From Branchipolynoe longqiensis (taxonomy: Eukaryota; Annelida; Polychaeta; Phyllodocida; Polynoidae), in assembly GCA_030323885.1 (NCBI GenBank), contig CM059187.1, positions 134,318,029 to 134,382,028 on the forward strand: DNA of 64,000 nucleotides, written 5' to 3'. Shown here piece after piece: positions 1-8,639 of this stretch. Numbering within the stretch: the stretch's first letter is position 1; every line of letters starts with the position of its first letter. The notes beneath the pieces were generated by a model that worked only from the letters and a program-made list of their open reading frames with translations, searched no databases and was not told the origin of the DNA. The translations under genes and the position numbers were made by a program.

Positions 1-47
1 TGGCTTCATCAGGTCCAGTTCCTTACCTTATTTGGGCATACCCTACA
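1..47 (-). repeat. Gypsy-1 3' LTR, cut by window edge
   Basis: Bases 1-47 match the last 47 bases of the LTR at 6537-6689 with few differences. The match ends at CCCTACA against CACTACA in the other LTR. About 106 bases of this LTR should lie to the left of the window. Confidence 0.85.
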
Positions 48-60
48 TCTCCCCTTTCTA
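48..60 (-). other. Polypurine tract of Gypsy-1
   Basis: On the minus strand the bases just before the 3' LTR read TAGAAAGGGGAGA and are followed directly by TGTAGG, the LTR start. This is the usual position for the plus-strand DNA primer of an LTR retrotransposon. Confidence 0.75.
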
Positions 61-721
61 AACAATATATGTTTTGTTTGATTCACAAGTTGGTGGGTAC
101 ATAACATACTAGACGGCCTGTTTGGCTTACAAGGTTATCATGCTTGGATATGAATTACGCTTCACAACGATTTCTCGCTGTATTTATTTTTATTTTTTTT
201 TAATCTTTCTTTTACAATGTGTTTAATTAACTTGTCACTAAACAATTATACAGATATCCATTGTACATGCATGTGTTGCCTTTTTTATGATGTTTGGACA
301 GTATTTTCTAACTCTACTGTCGACACAATGGTGAGTTTCCTGGTTTGGTTATTTATGCGTATACTAACGTCAAGGTACTGCAATTGGTCGTCAGGTGTCT
401 TATCGCTACTACTTTGTGTTACATGTTATTTGGAAGTTTCCTACTTCTTCCGTTACTGGAACGATAACATACAATTCTGTCCAGATACATCTTTACGTGA
501 TCTTTTTTTAATTTTTTTTTTTTATAAACAATTTCCTCTAACAATAAAACATCGCTGTTTAGTCATCATGATATCATGTTACATTTGTATGTGAGAGTGC
601 TTTTATATATGTATATCTATATATATATGTATATGTATACTATACATTTCCATGTTTGACATCAGAGCCATTTAGGTTTGCCAACTGGCATAGACAATTT
701 TTCTCTGTTGTGCTTATTACT
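61..721 (-). other. Gypsy-1 3' untranslated stretch, no gene seen
   Basis: About 660 bases lie between the pol stop and the polypurine tract. It is T-rich on the plus strand, with a short TA-rich run near 604-645. A 125-codon open frame on the plus strand (217-594) is rich in Phe, Leu and Cys and antisense to the element. It has no recognisable domain and is probably chance. Confidence 0.5.
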
Positions 722-961
722 CTAATCGGACAACCGGCCTGATCGCTCATCCGGCTCGAGTTCTATAACTGGTTGGCGGTGCGTCATTTTGTGGATTGGG
801 CATTCTTGTCTGTGTTTTGTTTGTTGGTCTATTTGGTGTCTCTGTATGTGTTTGTATGATGAGTGTTTTGTTTCTTCATATTGCTTTGTTGTCTGCATTT
901 TGAATGTTGTAATCACGTCCATGATCCCTGTTTGCTTTAGTGATTGTGCCTTTACACCTAA
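722..961 (-). pseudogene. Gypsy-1 Pol C-terminal tail
   Basis: This is the C-terminal tail of the integrase polyprotein. It ends ERSGRLSD and then a stop, resembling the tail SGRLIRP of Gypsy-2 copy A. It is separated from the rest of integrase by the TIR element at 962-2571. The reading frame on the two sides is compatible if that insertion and a 3-bp duplication are ignored. The tail is Lys- and Gln-rich, with no domain of its own. Confidence 0.6.
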
Positions 962-1028
962 ACACGGTTTGGCGGCCATCTTGACCTAATTCCTGTTTGC
1001 AGGTACACAAACGCACATGGCAGTATCA

Positions 1029-1632
1029 TCAGTGTGGCAGTGAGCAATCTTCATACAGAAAAAGTTAAATATATCTAAAACTACAACACCTAGAAACAAA
1101 CTGATTGGAATACACATAGAAAACATGTTTACCAAAAATATTATATTAAATTGATATGGTTAGGGTTCTGGATTTCTATTCATTTTGAATAAAACTGACG
1201 TTTTGCACTGCTGGTACCGGCATACTCAATGCATTGTCAATGGCAGTGAGCAATCTTCAGAGAGAAAAAGTTAAATATCTCTAAAACCACACCAGATAGA
1301 AACAAGCTGATTGGAATACACATAGAAAACATGTTTAAGAAAAGGATTATATTCAATTGATAAGGTTAGGGTTCTGGATTTCTATTAATCTTTAATAAAA
1401 CTAACGTTTTGCACTGCGCGTACCGGCAAACGCAATGCATTGTCAATGGCAGTCAGCATTCTTCATACAGAAAAAGTTAAATATCTCTAAAACTACAACA
1501 CCTAGAAACAAACTGATTGGAATACACATAGAAAACATGTTTACCAAAAAGATTATATTAAATTGATATAGTTAGGGTTCTGGATTTCTATTAGTTTTGA
1601 ATCAAACTGACGTTTTGCACTGCGCGTACCGG
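1029..1632. repeat. 206-bp tandem repeat, three copies
   Basis: The phrase TGGCAG(T)GAGCAATCTTCA recurs at 1035, 1241 and 1447, giving an exact 206-bp period. Units differ by a few substitutions. Each contains AAAAAGTTAAATAT, TTAGGGTTCTGGATTTCTAT and a GTACCGG end. The MITE at 1633-2157 sits in the third/fourth unit junction: the CCGGCATACTCAATG phrase resumes at 2158. Confidence 0.9.
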
Positions 1633-2157
1633 TGTGGCCGTCTCAGCTGCCACAAGGCTGATATGCCAAATGTCGCTTCTGCGCATGCGTCAGAATCCAA
1701 CAGCGTCGTCTGCGCATGCGTCAAAACTGGGCCAGTCTCAAAGGCCGTAATCTCTGTTTTTAATACTTTCAGCGTAAATTGCTCTTAGGTTACATTAAAT
1801 ACTTCAGATCTTCCTCTTCAATCGCGCATTAAGATATTTTTAATCGATCCAATGAAAGCTTTTAAACTTATTTTACAAAAATAAATGCCCCACATAGACA
1901 TAGCATTGCCGTATTTTACCACCCGCGAAGGGTAAACACTGCAGCAATGCTATGTCTATGCAGAGCATTTATTTTAGCAAAATTAATTTAAAAGCTTTCA
2001 CTGAGTCGATTAAAAATATATTAATGCGCAATTGAAGAGGAAGATCTGAAGTATTTAATTTAACTTAAGGGTAATTTTCTCTGAAAGTATTAAAAACAGA
2101 GATAATAGTGAAAGTTGGGCATGGCAAATCAGCCTTGTGGCAGCTGAGACGGCCACA
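1633..2157. mobile_element. Foldback MITE with CCGG target duplication
   Basis: The ends are TGTGGCCGTCTCAGCTGCCA and its complement. They are flanked on both sides by CCGG (1629-1632 and 2158-2161). Nearly the whole 525 bp is one long inverted repeat: for example, CTTCAGATCTTCCTC in the left arm pairs with GAGGAAGATCTGAAG in the right arm. There is no ORF. A stretch of the left arm is shared with the MITE at 42559-43049. TGT-R ends and a 4-bp duplication recall Ginger1-type transposons; this assignment is inference. Confidence 0.8.
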
Positions 2158-2179
2158 CCGGCATACTCAATGCTATCAG

Positions 2180-2493
2180 GGCCGCGTTCAGGGTCCGTCT
2201 CGGAGGCGCCTCGGAGGCGCCCGTGACGTCAGGCTAGTCTGAACGGATTTAGCTGTTGGCCGCCTCGAAAATGGCGGCCTCCATAGGCGGTGGCCATTTG
2301 CAATCGAAATGCTGCGCTCTGATTGGATGAAACCACTGCAGGCGGCGGCCATTTTCGAGGCGCTGTTTTGTCTCCAACCTGAAAAGGGAGGCGTCTCCGA
2401 GACGTCGCCGAGACAGACCCTGAACGCAAATAGGCCAAAAAGCATCGCCGAGACGTCGCCGAGGCGCCTCCGAGACGGACCCTGAACGCGGCC
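2180..2493. mobile_element. CpG-rich MITE with 3-bp CAG duplication
   Basis: A terminal inverted repeat of at least 30 bp starts GGCCGCGTTCAGGGTCCGTC. It is flanked by CAG on both sides (2177-2179, 2494-2496). The 314-bp interior is built of the word GTCTCGGAGGCG and its complement, plus two copies of GGCGGCCATTT-like sequence in inverted orientation. There is no coding capacity. Confidence 0.75.
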
Positions 2494-2574
2494 CAGGCTT
2501 TGTTTACCTATAACCGGAAGTGGCCTCGTTCTCGCGAAATTAGGACATGCCCATATAAGGCCAAACCGTGTTAT

Positions 2575-3064
2575 CGTGTATTGTCGTTTGTGATTTAGAT
2601 ACCTTATATTCTCCCCGCTCATTAGCTTTGTATGTGGTTTACCAGCGTGCTTGTCATGGTAATACTTTTGTTTATTTTGTGATTTCTTTATGTGGACCTT
2701 TCGTGAGATAATTGCTGGTCTTAAATACTTAGGTAGAGTTGGAATGTGGGATCGCAATTTTCTACTCATCAAGAGTTGCGCATGTGATGCATCTAATTTC
2801 GTGTATTTTTGTGTTTCTGTATGCTAATAAAGCAAGGTCAAAATCAGTGTTTTCGGCTCTTGATTTTTTTAGTAATGCTTTGACTGTTTGTATGCATCTC
2901 TGTGCTTGTCCCTTGCTCCGGGGGTATAGTGGGCTGCAGTATATTCGTGTAAACCCGTATTTTGTAGCAAATTCTCTATATTCGTCACTTGTAAACTGTG
3001 GTCCATTATCTGAGACTACGATGTTTGGTATTCCGTGGCGTGCAAATGTGTGTTTAAGATTATC
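2575..3064 (-). pseudogene. Gypsy-1 integrase, core second half and C-terminal region
   Basis: The minus-strand translation holds the integrase core motif SDNGPQFTSDEY (second catalytic Asp) and SPLYPRSKGQAQR, where the DDE-core Glu position of Gypsy-2 (NGQVERF) reads GQAQR, so Glu appears lost. A frameshift near 2765-2790 separates it from the C-terminal segment KSQNKQKYYHDKHAGKP. The segment is interrupted on both sides by inserted DNA elements. It is inactive. Confidence 0.8.
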
Positions 3065-3067
3065 TAT

Positions 3068-3335
3068 AGCCCTGTTCACACGGGGAATGTAAATCGATTC
3101 GTAGAAAGCGACTTGCCTAGTTCGACGCACATTTCCCGTGTGAACGCACGTCTGATGCGGATTAGGGCTGATTCGACTCACGTGATGCGGATAATGTAAA
3201 CCACCTAAGCCAGGTAGTCTACGTGAATCGATTCCTGTGATGGGGATAACTCTGCCCGTGTGAACGTGCGCTAATTCGACTCCTTTAGTTCGCCTTGTCT
3301 AGGTCGCTTCACATTTTGCCCGTGTGAACACGGCT
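3068..3335. mobile_element. MITE of the AGCCGTGTT family (268 bp), TSD TAT
   Basis: The ends are AGCCCTGTTCACACGGG and the complement of CCCGTGTGAACACGGCT. They are flanked by TAT on both sides (3065-3067, 3336-3338). Removing the element plus one TAT restores the spacing of integrase relative to Gypsy-2, so the insertion came after Gypsy-1. Relatives lie at 11093, 18870, 47516 and 49862. Confidence 0.9.
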
Positions 3336-3338
3336 TAT

Positions 3339-4211
3339 AACTGTATTGCTTGTAGTGTTTTGTATCTGTATCACCTCTGGGTATTTGGAATAGTAGTCGA
3401 CTAATAACATGTAATTTTCATTATCGAGGTGAAATAAATCTACACCAACTTTGTCAAATGGAATGTCTGGAATGTCATGATTAATCAGTGGCTCTTTATG
3501 GGGCCGATTACGTAGTGACTGGCAAGTTGGGCATCTTGAAATTTTATCTTGCAATTGTTTGTCAAGACCAGGCCAAAATACATAGTCTCTCGCAAGTTGC
3601 TTGCATTTTATGATGCCGAGGTGCGAGCTGTGTAACTTGTCTAACATCTTTCTTTGTAGTGTGTGTGGAATTATGATCTGACTGCCTTTCATAATAATCT
3701 TGTTTTGTGTGGTGAGGTCTTGCCTGTACGTAAAATACGGTTTTAACTCGTGATTAATGTCTTTGGTATTTGAGGGCCATCCTTCTTGAATATATTCAAG
3801 TAGTATCTTTAACTTGGGGTCTTTACTTGTCTCGTTTGCAATTTCTTCAAGCTCGTCCTCGACATAGCTTAGGGCTGCAATGGATATGTCAGAATCGTAT
3901 AAGTTTGCTGGCTTAGTTTCTGTTGTGTGGGCTCGTGAGAGCGTATCAGCAAAAAACATTTTTGTTCCTTTAACATATTCTACTTTCAAGTCATAATTTT
4001 GCAACCTCATTCTCATTCTTTGAATGCATGCTGTTAGTTTGTGTAGGGGTTTGCACATGATGCTTACGAGTGGCTTGTGGTCTGTCTCAACTGTGACCTC
4101 CTTTCCAAAAATGTACTCATGAAATTTTGCACAGCCGAAACAGATCGCAAGCAACTCCTTTTCAATAACAGCATAATTACTTTGACAGTTATCTAAAGCT
4201 TTGGACGCCAT
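3339..4211 (-). pseudogene. Gypsy-1 RNase H and integrase N-terminal part
   Basis: This minus-strand frame of about 290 codons begins inside RNase H, with IEKELLAICFG and TDHKPLVSIM, then DTLSRA. The integrase zinc-binding region follows (HSSHLGI and CPTCQ), then the start of the core, GVDLFHLDNENYMLLVDYYS, with its first catalytic Asp. It ends where the MITE at 3068-3335 begins. The start of RNase H (near 4260-4390) is in other frames, so frameshifts lie between it and RT. Confidence 0.85.
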
Positions 4212-4389
4212 TGATACTGGCTGCTGATCCTGGAATAGTGCTGCACCTAGTCCAGACTTTGATGCATCGTTACTGTTTTTGTTACGTCAAAATATTTAAG
4301 TACTGGTGTTTTTGTTAATGACTGTTTTAAGTTGTTAAATGCTTTCTTTTGATCAGCTTCCCAATGCCATACTAATCTTAGAGGTTTTG

Positions 4390-5394
4390 TCATCTCAGAT
4401 AAGTTAGGTATAAATTTATAAATTTATGAACATATCCTACCATGCCAAGGAATCTTTGTACCCCGGCTCTATCAGTTGGAGCTGGCATCTCGAGTATCGC
4501 CTGTAGCCTATCAGGGTTTGGCTTAAGGCCTTCAGATGTCAACAGATGCCCTACGTATTGCACTTGCTTTTTGCAGATGTTGGATTTGTCAGGGTTTAAT
4601 TTTAGCCCGACCTCTTGTGCCCGTTTTAACACAGTTTCTAGTCTTTTGTTGTGCTCGTCCAATGTGGCCCCAAATACAAGGATATCATCTGCTACTACAG
4701 CTACACCTTGGAGGTCGCTAAGGATCTTATCCATCTCCTGGATAAAAATATCCCCGGCCGTTTTTATCCCAAAGGGTAGCCGGGTGTATCTGTAGCGCCC
4801 CCAAGGCGTATTAAATGTGCACAACAAGGAACTGGGTTGGTCTAATTCCACCTGCCAGTATCCACTGTGCGCGTCCAGCACGGAAAAGTATTTGGCCCCA
4901 TTGGTTCTAGCCACAACTTGTTCTACTGTTCTGGTGGGGTAGGGTCCTCTTAAGATTGCCTTGTTCAATTTAGTGGGGTCAAGACAAATTCTTATTTTAT
5001 TAGGCTTTTTTACGATGGTAATGGAATTGACCCAAGGTGTAGGCTCTATTTGTTCGACTATGACACCATTTGTTAACATTCGGTCCAGCTCATTCCGCAC
5101 GGCATCAGTAATGGCGTGTGGAACCCGCCTGGGGGGGTCAATTACTGGTGGGATACTATCATCAATGTGTATGGTCGCATTTACTTTTATACATCCTAGA
5201 CCTTTAAAAACATTAGCATATTTATTTACCAGCTGTTTCGCTTGCTCCTCTGATGTTTGCGTGTGTCCCTCAATGTTCATTGCTTGGATACGGTTTATCA
5301 GTTTGAGTTCGACACGGGCATCTTTACCCAGAATTGCGCATCCATTGTCTATCACTTGAAAACGAAGGGGCTTCCCTTGTATGTTGATGTTCAC
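4390..5394 (-). pseudogene. Gypsy-1 reverse transcriptase
   Basis: A 334-codon open frame on the minus strand has the RT fingers and palm in order: NSITIVKKPNKIRICLDP, YFSVLDAHSGYWQVELD, RYTRLPFGIKTAGDIF and the catalytic box VVADDILVFG, where two Asp are present although the usual Tyr is replaced. The thumb and connection motif LGMVGYVHKF follow. The frame is still open but is separated from protease and RNase H by breaks, so the polyprotein is not made whole. Confidence 0.9.
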
Positions 5395-5415
5395 TTCTCC
5401 CGGTGGCTGAATGCG

Positions 5416-5685
5416 CTACCCTGAGTAGGTCACCAGCCGGCACGTCGGACTCTGTATCTTCATGTTGGGTAGCTTCATGTAGATTTGTTCTGGCAAAAGG
5501 TTCGCTTCAGAGCCAGTGTCTAACTTAAATTTGACGTCCTCGTTACACACTTTTAATGTTTGAAACCATAGATTCGAATGCTTATCGTTATCTTCTGCCA
5601 TGGCTCCTACGTATAGATCCTCGTAACTTTCCTCGTTTGCCTCTTCTGGTTGCCACTCCTCATGTGTGTTTCGGTCCACGCTCAA
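5416..5685 (-). pseudogene. Gypsy-1 aspartic protease
   Basis: A retropepsin-like fragment. FKLDTGSEANLLPEQIY carries the catalytic DTG(S) triad in normal form. The frame ends RLVTYSG with a stop where Gypsy-2 continues into RT, so one break separates PR from RT. The upstream linker is acidic (NEESYEDLYVGAMAED). Confidence 0.8.
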
Positions 5686-5689
5686 CGCA

Positions 5690-6505
5690 TTTATCGGCGT
5701 CGTTGTTTGTTGTGCGCTTCTACATACTTTTGCAAAATGTCCTATGCGCCCACATGTTATGCATTGTTTCCCTCGTGCAGGACAATTGTCTCATGGATGG
5801 TTATATCCACATCGGGCACAATTACCTTGTGAGGGGGCATTTCTTGGCTGTCCGCCTCGCCTGTTCCACGACGGCACCACCGTTGGTGTATGTGTTGTTG
5901 TTGTTAGGCGTGGACGTCGGTTGTCGCGTCTACTCATAGCGTGTACTTCTGTCAGTCGTATTGCTAGCATTGTTTGTTATTTGCGATGAATCATATTCAC
6001 TTAGCCGACATATTTCTATGCATTGTTGTAGATTGAGATTAGAGGTTTGTCGCAACTTGTCCCTTAGTTTGTCGTTTCTCACCCCACAAACGATTCTGTC
6101 ACATAGCATTGACTCCTCTGTTATGCCATAATCACATAATACCACTCGGTGACGTAGTTCTCTAATCTACGCGTCTATTCCTTCAGATCCTTGATTGTAG
6201 CTGTTGAAGTGATACCGAACTATAGTGATATTGGACTTGCCTTGAAAATATCTGCGGAATGCTTCTGTTAGAGGATTGATTTTATCCCTTTCTCCCGATT
6301 GAATGTTCAGCGTATGAAACAATTTCTACGCTTCTGGTCCTGCGACGTGCAAGAAGGCGCAGCATTGCACTTTTTCACTTTTCGACGTTATTCCCGTTGC
6401 ACCCACGTATAGTTCATATGCGCCGTACCAGGTCCGCCAGTTCAACATTAGATTTCCATCTAAGCTTAGATGTGCTGGTGGTTTTAGTCCTGTCAATCCA
6501 GCCAT
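5690..6505 (-). pseudogene. Gypsy-1 gag with zinc knuckle
   Basis: On the minus strand a start codon at 6503-6505 opens MAGLTGLKPPAHLSLDG, then VQCCAFLHVAGPEA and a TAG stop. A second frame (5930-6145) has TEESMLCDRIVCGVRN, matching the gag of Gypsy-2. Nearer the protease a zinc knuckle reads CITCGRIGHFAKVC (CX2CX4HX4C). Several stops and shifts make it a pseudogene. Gag would coat the element RNA in cytoplasmic particles. Confidence 0.8.
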
Positions 6506-6522
6506 GTTTGTTGTCTTATTTG

Positions 6523-6536
6523 CACATCTGACACCA
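6523..6536 (-). promoter_or_regulatory. Primer-binding site of Gypsy-1, tRNA-Leu type
   Basis: Directly after the 5' LTR the minus strand reads TGGTGTCAGATGTG. From memory this matches the complement of many animal tRNA-Leu 3' ends (TGGTGTCAGAAGTG) with one mismatch. Gypsy-2 has the same first 11 bases in the same place. Confidence 0.7.
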
Positions 6537-6689
6537 TGTAGTGTTGTAGAGGGATGAAAGGATAAGTGACCACTGTGAGTTTAGGTTAGCAAGTGACCTG
6601 TTTATTCATACTGCCCATGTGACGTCCCCTTGTCACATGACCTGGCTTCGTCGGGTCCAGTTCCTTACCTTATTTGGGCATACACTACA
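6537..6689 (-). repeat. Gypsy-1 5' LTR (153 bp)
   Basis: It begins and ends with the 7-bp inverted repeat TGTAGTG...CACTACA. Its outer 47 bases match window positions 1-47. It is short for an LTR and contains AATAAA on the minus strand (TTTATT at 6600). The target duplication cannot be checked because the other flank is outside the window. Confidence 0.9.
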
Positions 6690-6960
6690 GCCGCCGGGCC
6701 ACCGGACGAGAACCGGGTGAGAACCGGACAACACCGGACACTACTGGATAGCACCAGACAACCACCGGAGAACCTCCGGACGAAAACCGAATGTCAAACG
6801 GACGGACCGTACATCAACCGGACACCTACCGGAGATCAACCGGACACCTACCAGTCTGTTTACGACATGCCGAAAACATATAAAACCGGCGGACCGAATC
6901 TCGGCAAGTCACAACATCTTCGAATTTCAACGCGGTCTGAACAGCGATAGTTGTCGAAGA
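6690..6960. repeat. ACCGGAC-word repeat tract
   Basis: The words ACCGGACA, ACCGGAGA and AACCGGAC recur at irregular 10-30-base spacing from about 6700 to 6860, all in one orientation. It looks like a degenerate short tandem repeat or the remains of a word-built element just outside the Gypsy-1 LTR. No gene is seen. Confidence 0.5.
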
Positions 6961-6992
6961 AACTACATAAGGTCCACACATACAGACACACG

Positions 6993-7394
6993 ATGGTGCA
7001 TAATAAACAGACCGGCAAGGAGCGCAATAAGGGCCTGAAGAAGCTGTCGCCTTCAACGTCACCCAGCTCTTCGCCGTGGAGCGAGGAAGAGTTTGCTTCT
7101 GCTGTTCTTCCTCCTCCTCCTCCTCCTCCTCCTCCTCCTCATCCGGCGCCAGCACCAGGTCCAGCAGAAGCAGCAGCAGCAGCAGTGGCAGTGACTGCGC
7201 CATGGGCCGTGAGTGTCGAGGTGCGACCCCGGGTGAAGAAGAAGTGCCGGCTGCGGAACGAGGAAGAGGAGGGGCGTATCCTCGAGTGGGTGCCCGAAAA
7301 TGATATTCTGTGGAATTCCAAGGCCCGGGATTTCAAGAATAAAGCCAAGAAAGACCGTCAGTGGGCCGAGAAGGCCGAGGAGCTGGGCTATGAC

Positions 7395-7395
<1 letters not shown>
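6993..7395 (+). CDS. First exon of a MADF (Myb/SANT-like) domain protein
   Basis: An ATG at 6993 in a good context (A at -3, G at +4) opens a basic start (VHNKQTGKERNKGLKKL). A Ser-rich stretch, a run of 10 Pro from a CCT repeat and an Ala-rich run follow. A MADF-like helix pattern comes next: EEGRILEWV, NDILWNS and KDRQWAEKAEELG, with the spaced Trp residues of that fold. A GT donor follows GACG at 7395/7396 and leads into a TA repeat. MADF proteins bind DNA. PIF/Harbinger transposons also carry a Myb-like second gene, so this could be transposon-borne. The next exon is not certain. Confidence 0.5.

Positions 7396-7396
<1 letters not shown>

Positions 7397-7434
<38 letters not shown>
7397..7434. 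repeat. TA dinucleotide microsatellite
   Basis: About 16 uninterrupted TA units lie directly after the splice donor of the MADF-like exon. Confidence 0.95.
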
Positions 7435-7436
<2 letters not shown>

Positions 7437-7617
7437 TATATTGTTATAATATTTGTGGTTTGTTTCATAATAATATAAATATGTTTATTAATATTATTTT
7501 TAATATTAATATTACTTGTACTCACTGTACCTTTGCTGTCATTGATTGTTAATTACGAGTGCTTTGCTTTAATATAAATATTACTTTTCATATTAATATT
7601 ATTTTGACTCACTGTAG

Positions 7618-8166
7618 CGGTCTGGGTAGAAAATGCTGATGTAATTAGGCACACTCCAGTCACACAGCACACGGCGGGGCATGCACTGTCAACGCAACAG
7701 CAGGGGAGCAATGGAAATTTTTCACCCGTTGCGCAGACGCAGACATATACCGGCAAGAATGTCTCGCGTATATCCACAGTCGCAGAAAAGCAATGCTTTT
7801 AGGCAAAGAAGGCATGGTACAGTGCCAGAGCGTACGATATCTTGTTTCTTATGTAATGAAGCACACATGATGCATGATTGTCCATTTAAGATAAAATTAC
7901 TTTCGGGTAACGTTAACATGAGCGGTTCTACACCGACGGAAACTAGAAAGCGCACTTGATGCACATCCCTCGATTAATATTGAATTTGATGGATTTCATT
8001 TATCTGGTCTTGTAGACTCACGTTCGGCTAAGAGTTTGATACATTTGTCTGGTTTTCAATCTTTAATTTATCCGATGGGCAATTGTATCCGGGTAGTAGA
8101 TTCCGACTGTAAGTATAGCGTATATTTCTCTTTACGATACGGTATGTCCTTAGTAGTAATAGTCTA
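7618..8166 (+). pseudogene. Gag zinc-knuckle and protease-like relic
   Basis: After a possible acceptor (CTGTAG, 7612-7617) a 60-codon open stretch is in phase with the MADF-like exon donor and ends at 7799. In another frame is CFLCNEAHMMHDC, a CX2CX3HX4C zinc-knuckle-like motif. After one more frame change comes FHLSGLVDSRSAKSLIH, which resembles a retroviral-type protease site with DSR where DTG is expected. I read this as a decayed gag-protease piece of an LTR element on the plus strand, unrelated to Gypsy-1. Whether 7618-7799 is instead a second MADF exon is open. Confidence 0.4.
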
Positions 8167-8435
8167 GGAGATATTTAACGTATAAAACCTTATGGGGCGG
8201 GAAGTAAGAAAATTTCAGCCAATCAGCGTCGAGTATTGTGGTCACGTGACCATCCAGGGTGGGTCGAGGGTGGGAGGGTGTTTTCTCTCAGCCAATAGGA
8301 AGGCTGCATTTGTTTAATTTATGCTAATTTATGTATCTAGGTCACGCCTATGCCCAAATAAGGCTCGAAGAAACTATGTCAAGTGTGGGGGGTGACCTAG
8401 AAAATTTCGGCCCAAGTGCCATTCTCCCGTTAAAG
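8167..8435. other. Intergenic, no gene seen
   Basis: It holds two CCAAT-type phrases (AGCCAATCAG, AGCCAATAGG) and the 15-base TATGCCCAAATAAGG, which also occurs near the outer end of the Gypsy-1 LTR. This may be an LTR remnant but the match is too short to call. Confidence 0.3.
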
Positions 8436-8520
8436 ACCAGACGGGATGGCCGAATGAGTTAGAGCGTCCGTCTCCCGTGCTGGTAGATCGTGGGTTCGAG
8501 TCCCGGTCGAGTGAAACCAA
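8436..8520 (+). repeat. SINE-1 head (tRNA-derived)
   Basis: It is nearly identical to the first 85 bases of the full SINE at 13712. It carries a pol III A box TGGCCGAATGAG and B box GGTTCGAGTCC in tRNA spacing. The copy stops shortly after GAAACCAATGA, so only the head remains. Confidence 0.8.
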
Positions 8521-8547
8521 TGAGCTTGTTAGGAATTTGTGCGCGCG

Positions 8548-8588
8548 CAGACGCCGGTGCACGAGGCTTGACCGTGCACCGGCGTCTG
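8548..8588. repeat. GC-rich perfect hairpin (16-bp stem, 9-base loop)
   Basis: CAGACGCCGGTGCACG at 8548-8563 is the exact complement of 8573-8588, with the loop AGGCTTGAC. Further GCGCGC/GCGCG bases outside extend it imperfectly. It lies just after the SINE head, in AT-rich surroundings. It may be the core of a small palindromic element. Confidence 0.85.
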
Positions 8589-8639
8589 TGCCTGCGCGTG
8601 CTATATAGCCCCAGAATTTTGGGTTAAGTATAAAAGCTA

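Larger units (their letters stand above)
962..2571. mobile_element. TIR DNA element nested in Gypsy-1 integrase
   Basis: Its ends form an inverted repeat. The left end reads ACACGGTTTGGCGGCCATCT and the complement of the right end begins ACACGGTTTGGC; similarity continues imperfectly for about 35 bases to a shared CCTAATT. Flanks are TAA on the left and TAT on the right, an imperfect 3-bp duplication. Inside are three copies of a 206-bp tandem repeat and two younger MITEs. No transposase reading frame is present, so it is non-autonomous. A 3-bp target fits a PIF/Harbinger-like origin, but the superfamily is a guess. Confidence 0.6.
1..6689 (-). mobile_element. Gypsy-1: Ty3/Gypsy LTR retrotransposon with nested insertions
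   Basis: Read on the minus strand the order is 5' LTR (6537-6689), primer-binding site, gag, protease, reverse transcriptase, RNase H, integrase, a roughly 660-base 3' untranslated stretch, polypurine tract, and the first 47 bases of the 3' LTR at the window edge. The order RT-RH-IN marks Ty3/Gypsy. It is dead: several frames and stops break gag-pol, and a 1.6-kb TIR element (962-2571) and a 268-bp MITE (3068-3335) lie inside integrase. It is distinct from Gypsy-2 at 23.7 and 50.4 kb, although the protein motifs are clearly related. No envelope-like ORF is seen between pol and the 3' LTR. Confidence 0.9.

Noticed and set aside
217..594. 125-codon ORF with hydrophobic, Cys-rich translation
   Set aside because: It is antisense within the 3' region of Gypsy-1, has no domain, and low-complexity T-rich DNA explains the composition.
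61..721. Envelope-like third ORF of Gypsy-1
   Set aside because: No minus-strand ORF of useful length, signal peptide or transmembrane segment in the correct orientation.
2188..2772. Single 194-codon protein
   Set aside because: The frame crosses from Gypsy-1 integrase into an inserted TIR element and a MITE; only the first third is integrase.
8349..8363. Gypsy-1 LTR copy
   Set aside because: Only 15 bases match (TATGCCCAAATAAGG), with no further LTR similarity around it.
8436..8520. Functional tRNA gene
   Set aside because: A and B boxes are present but the acceptor stem does not pair cleanly and the same block heads a SINE at 13712; it is a tRNA-derived SINE head.
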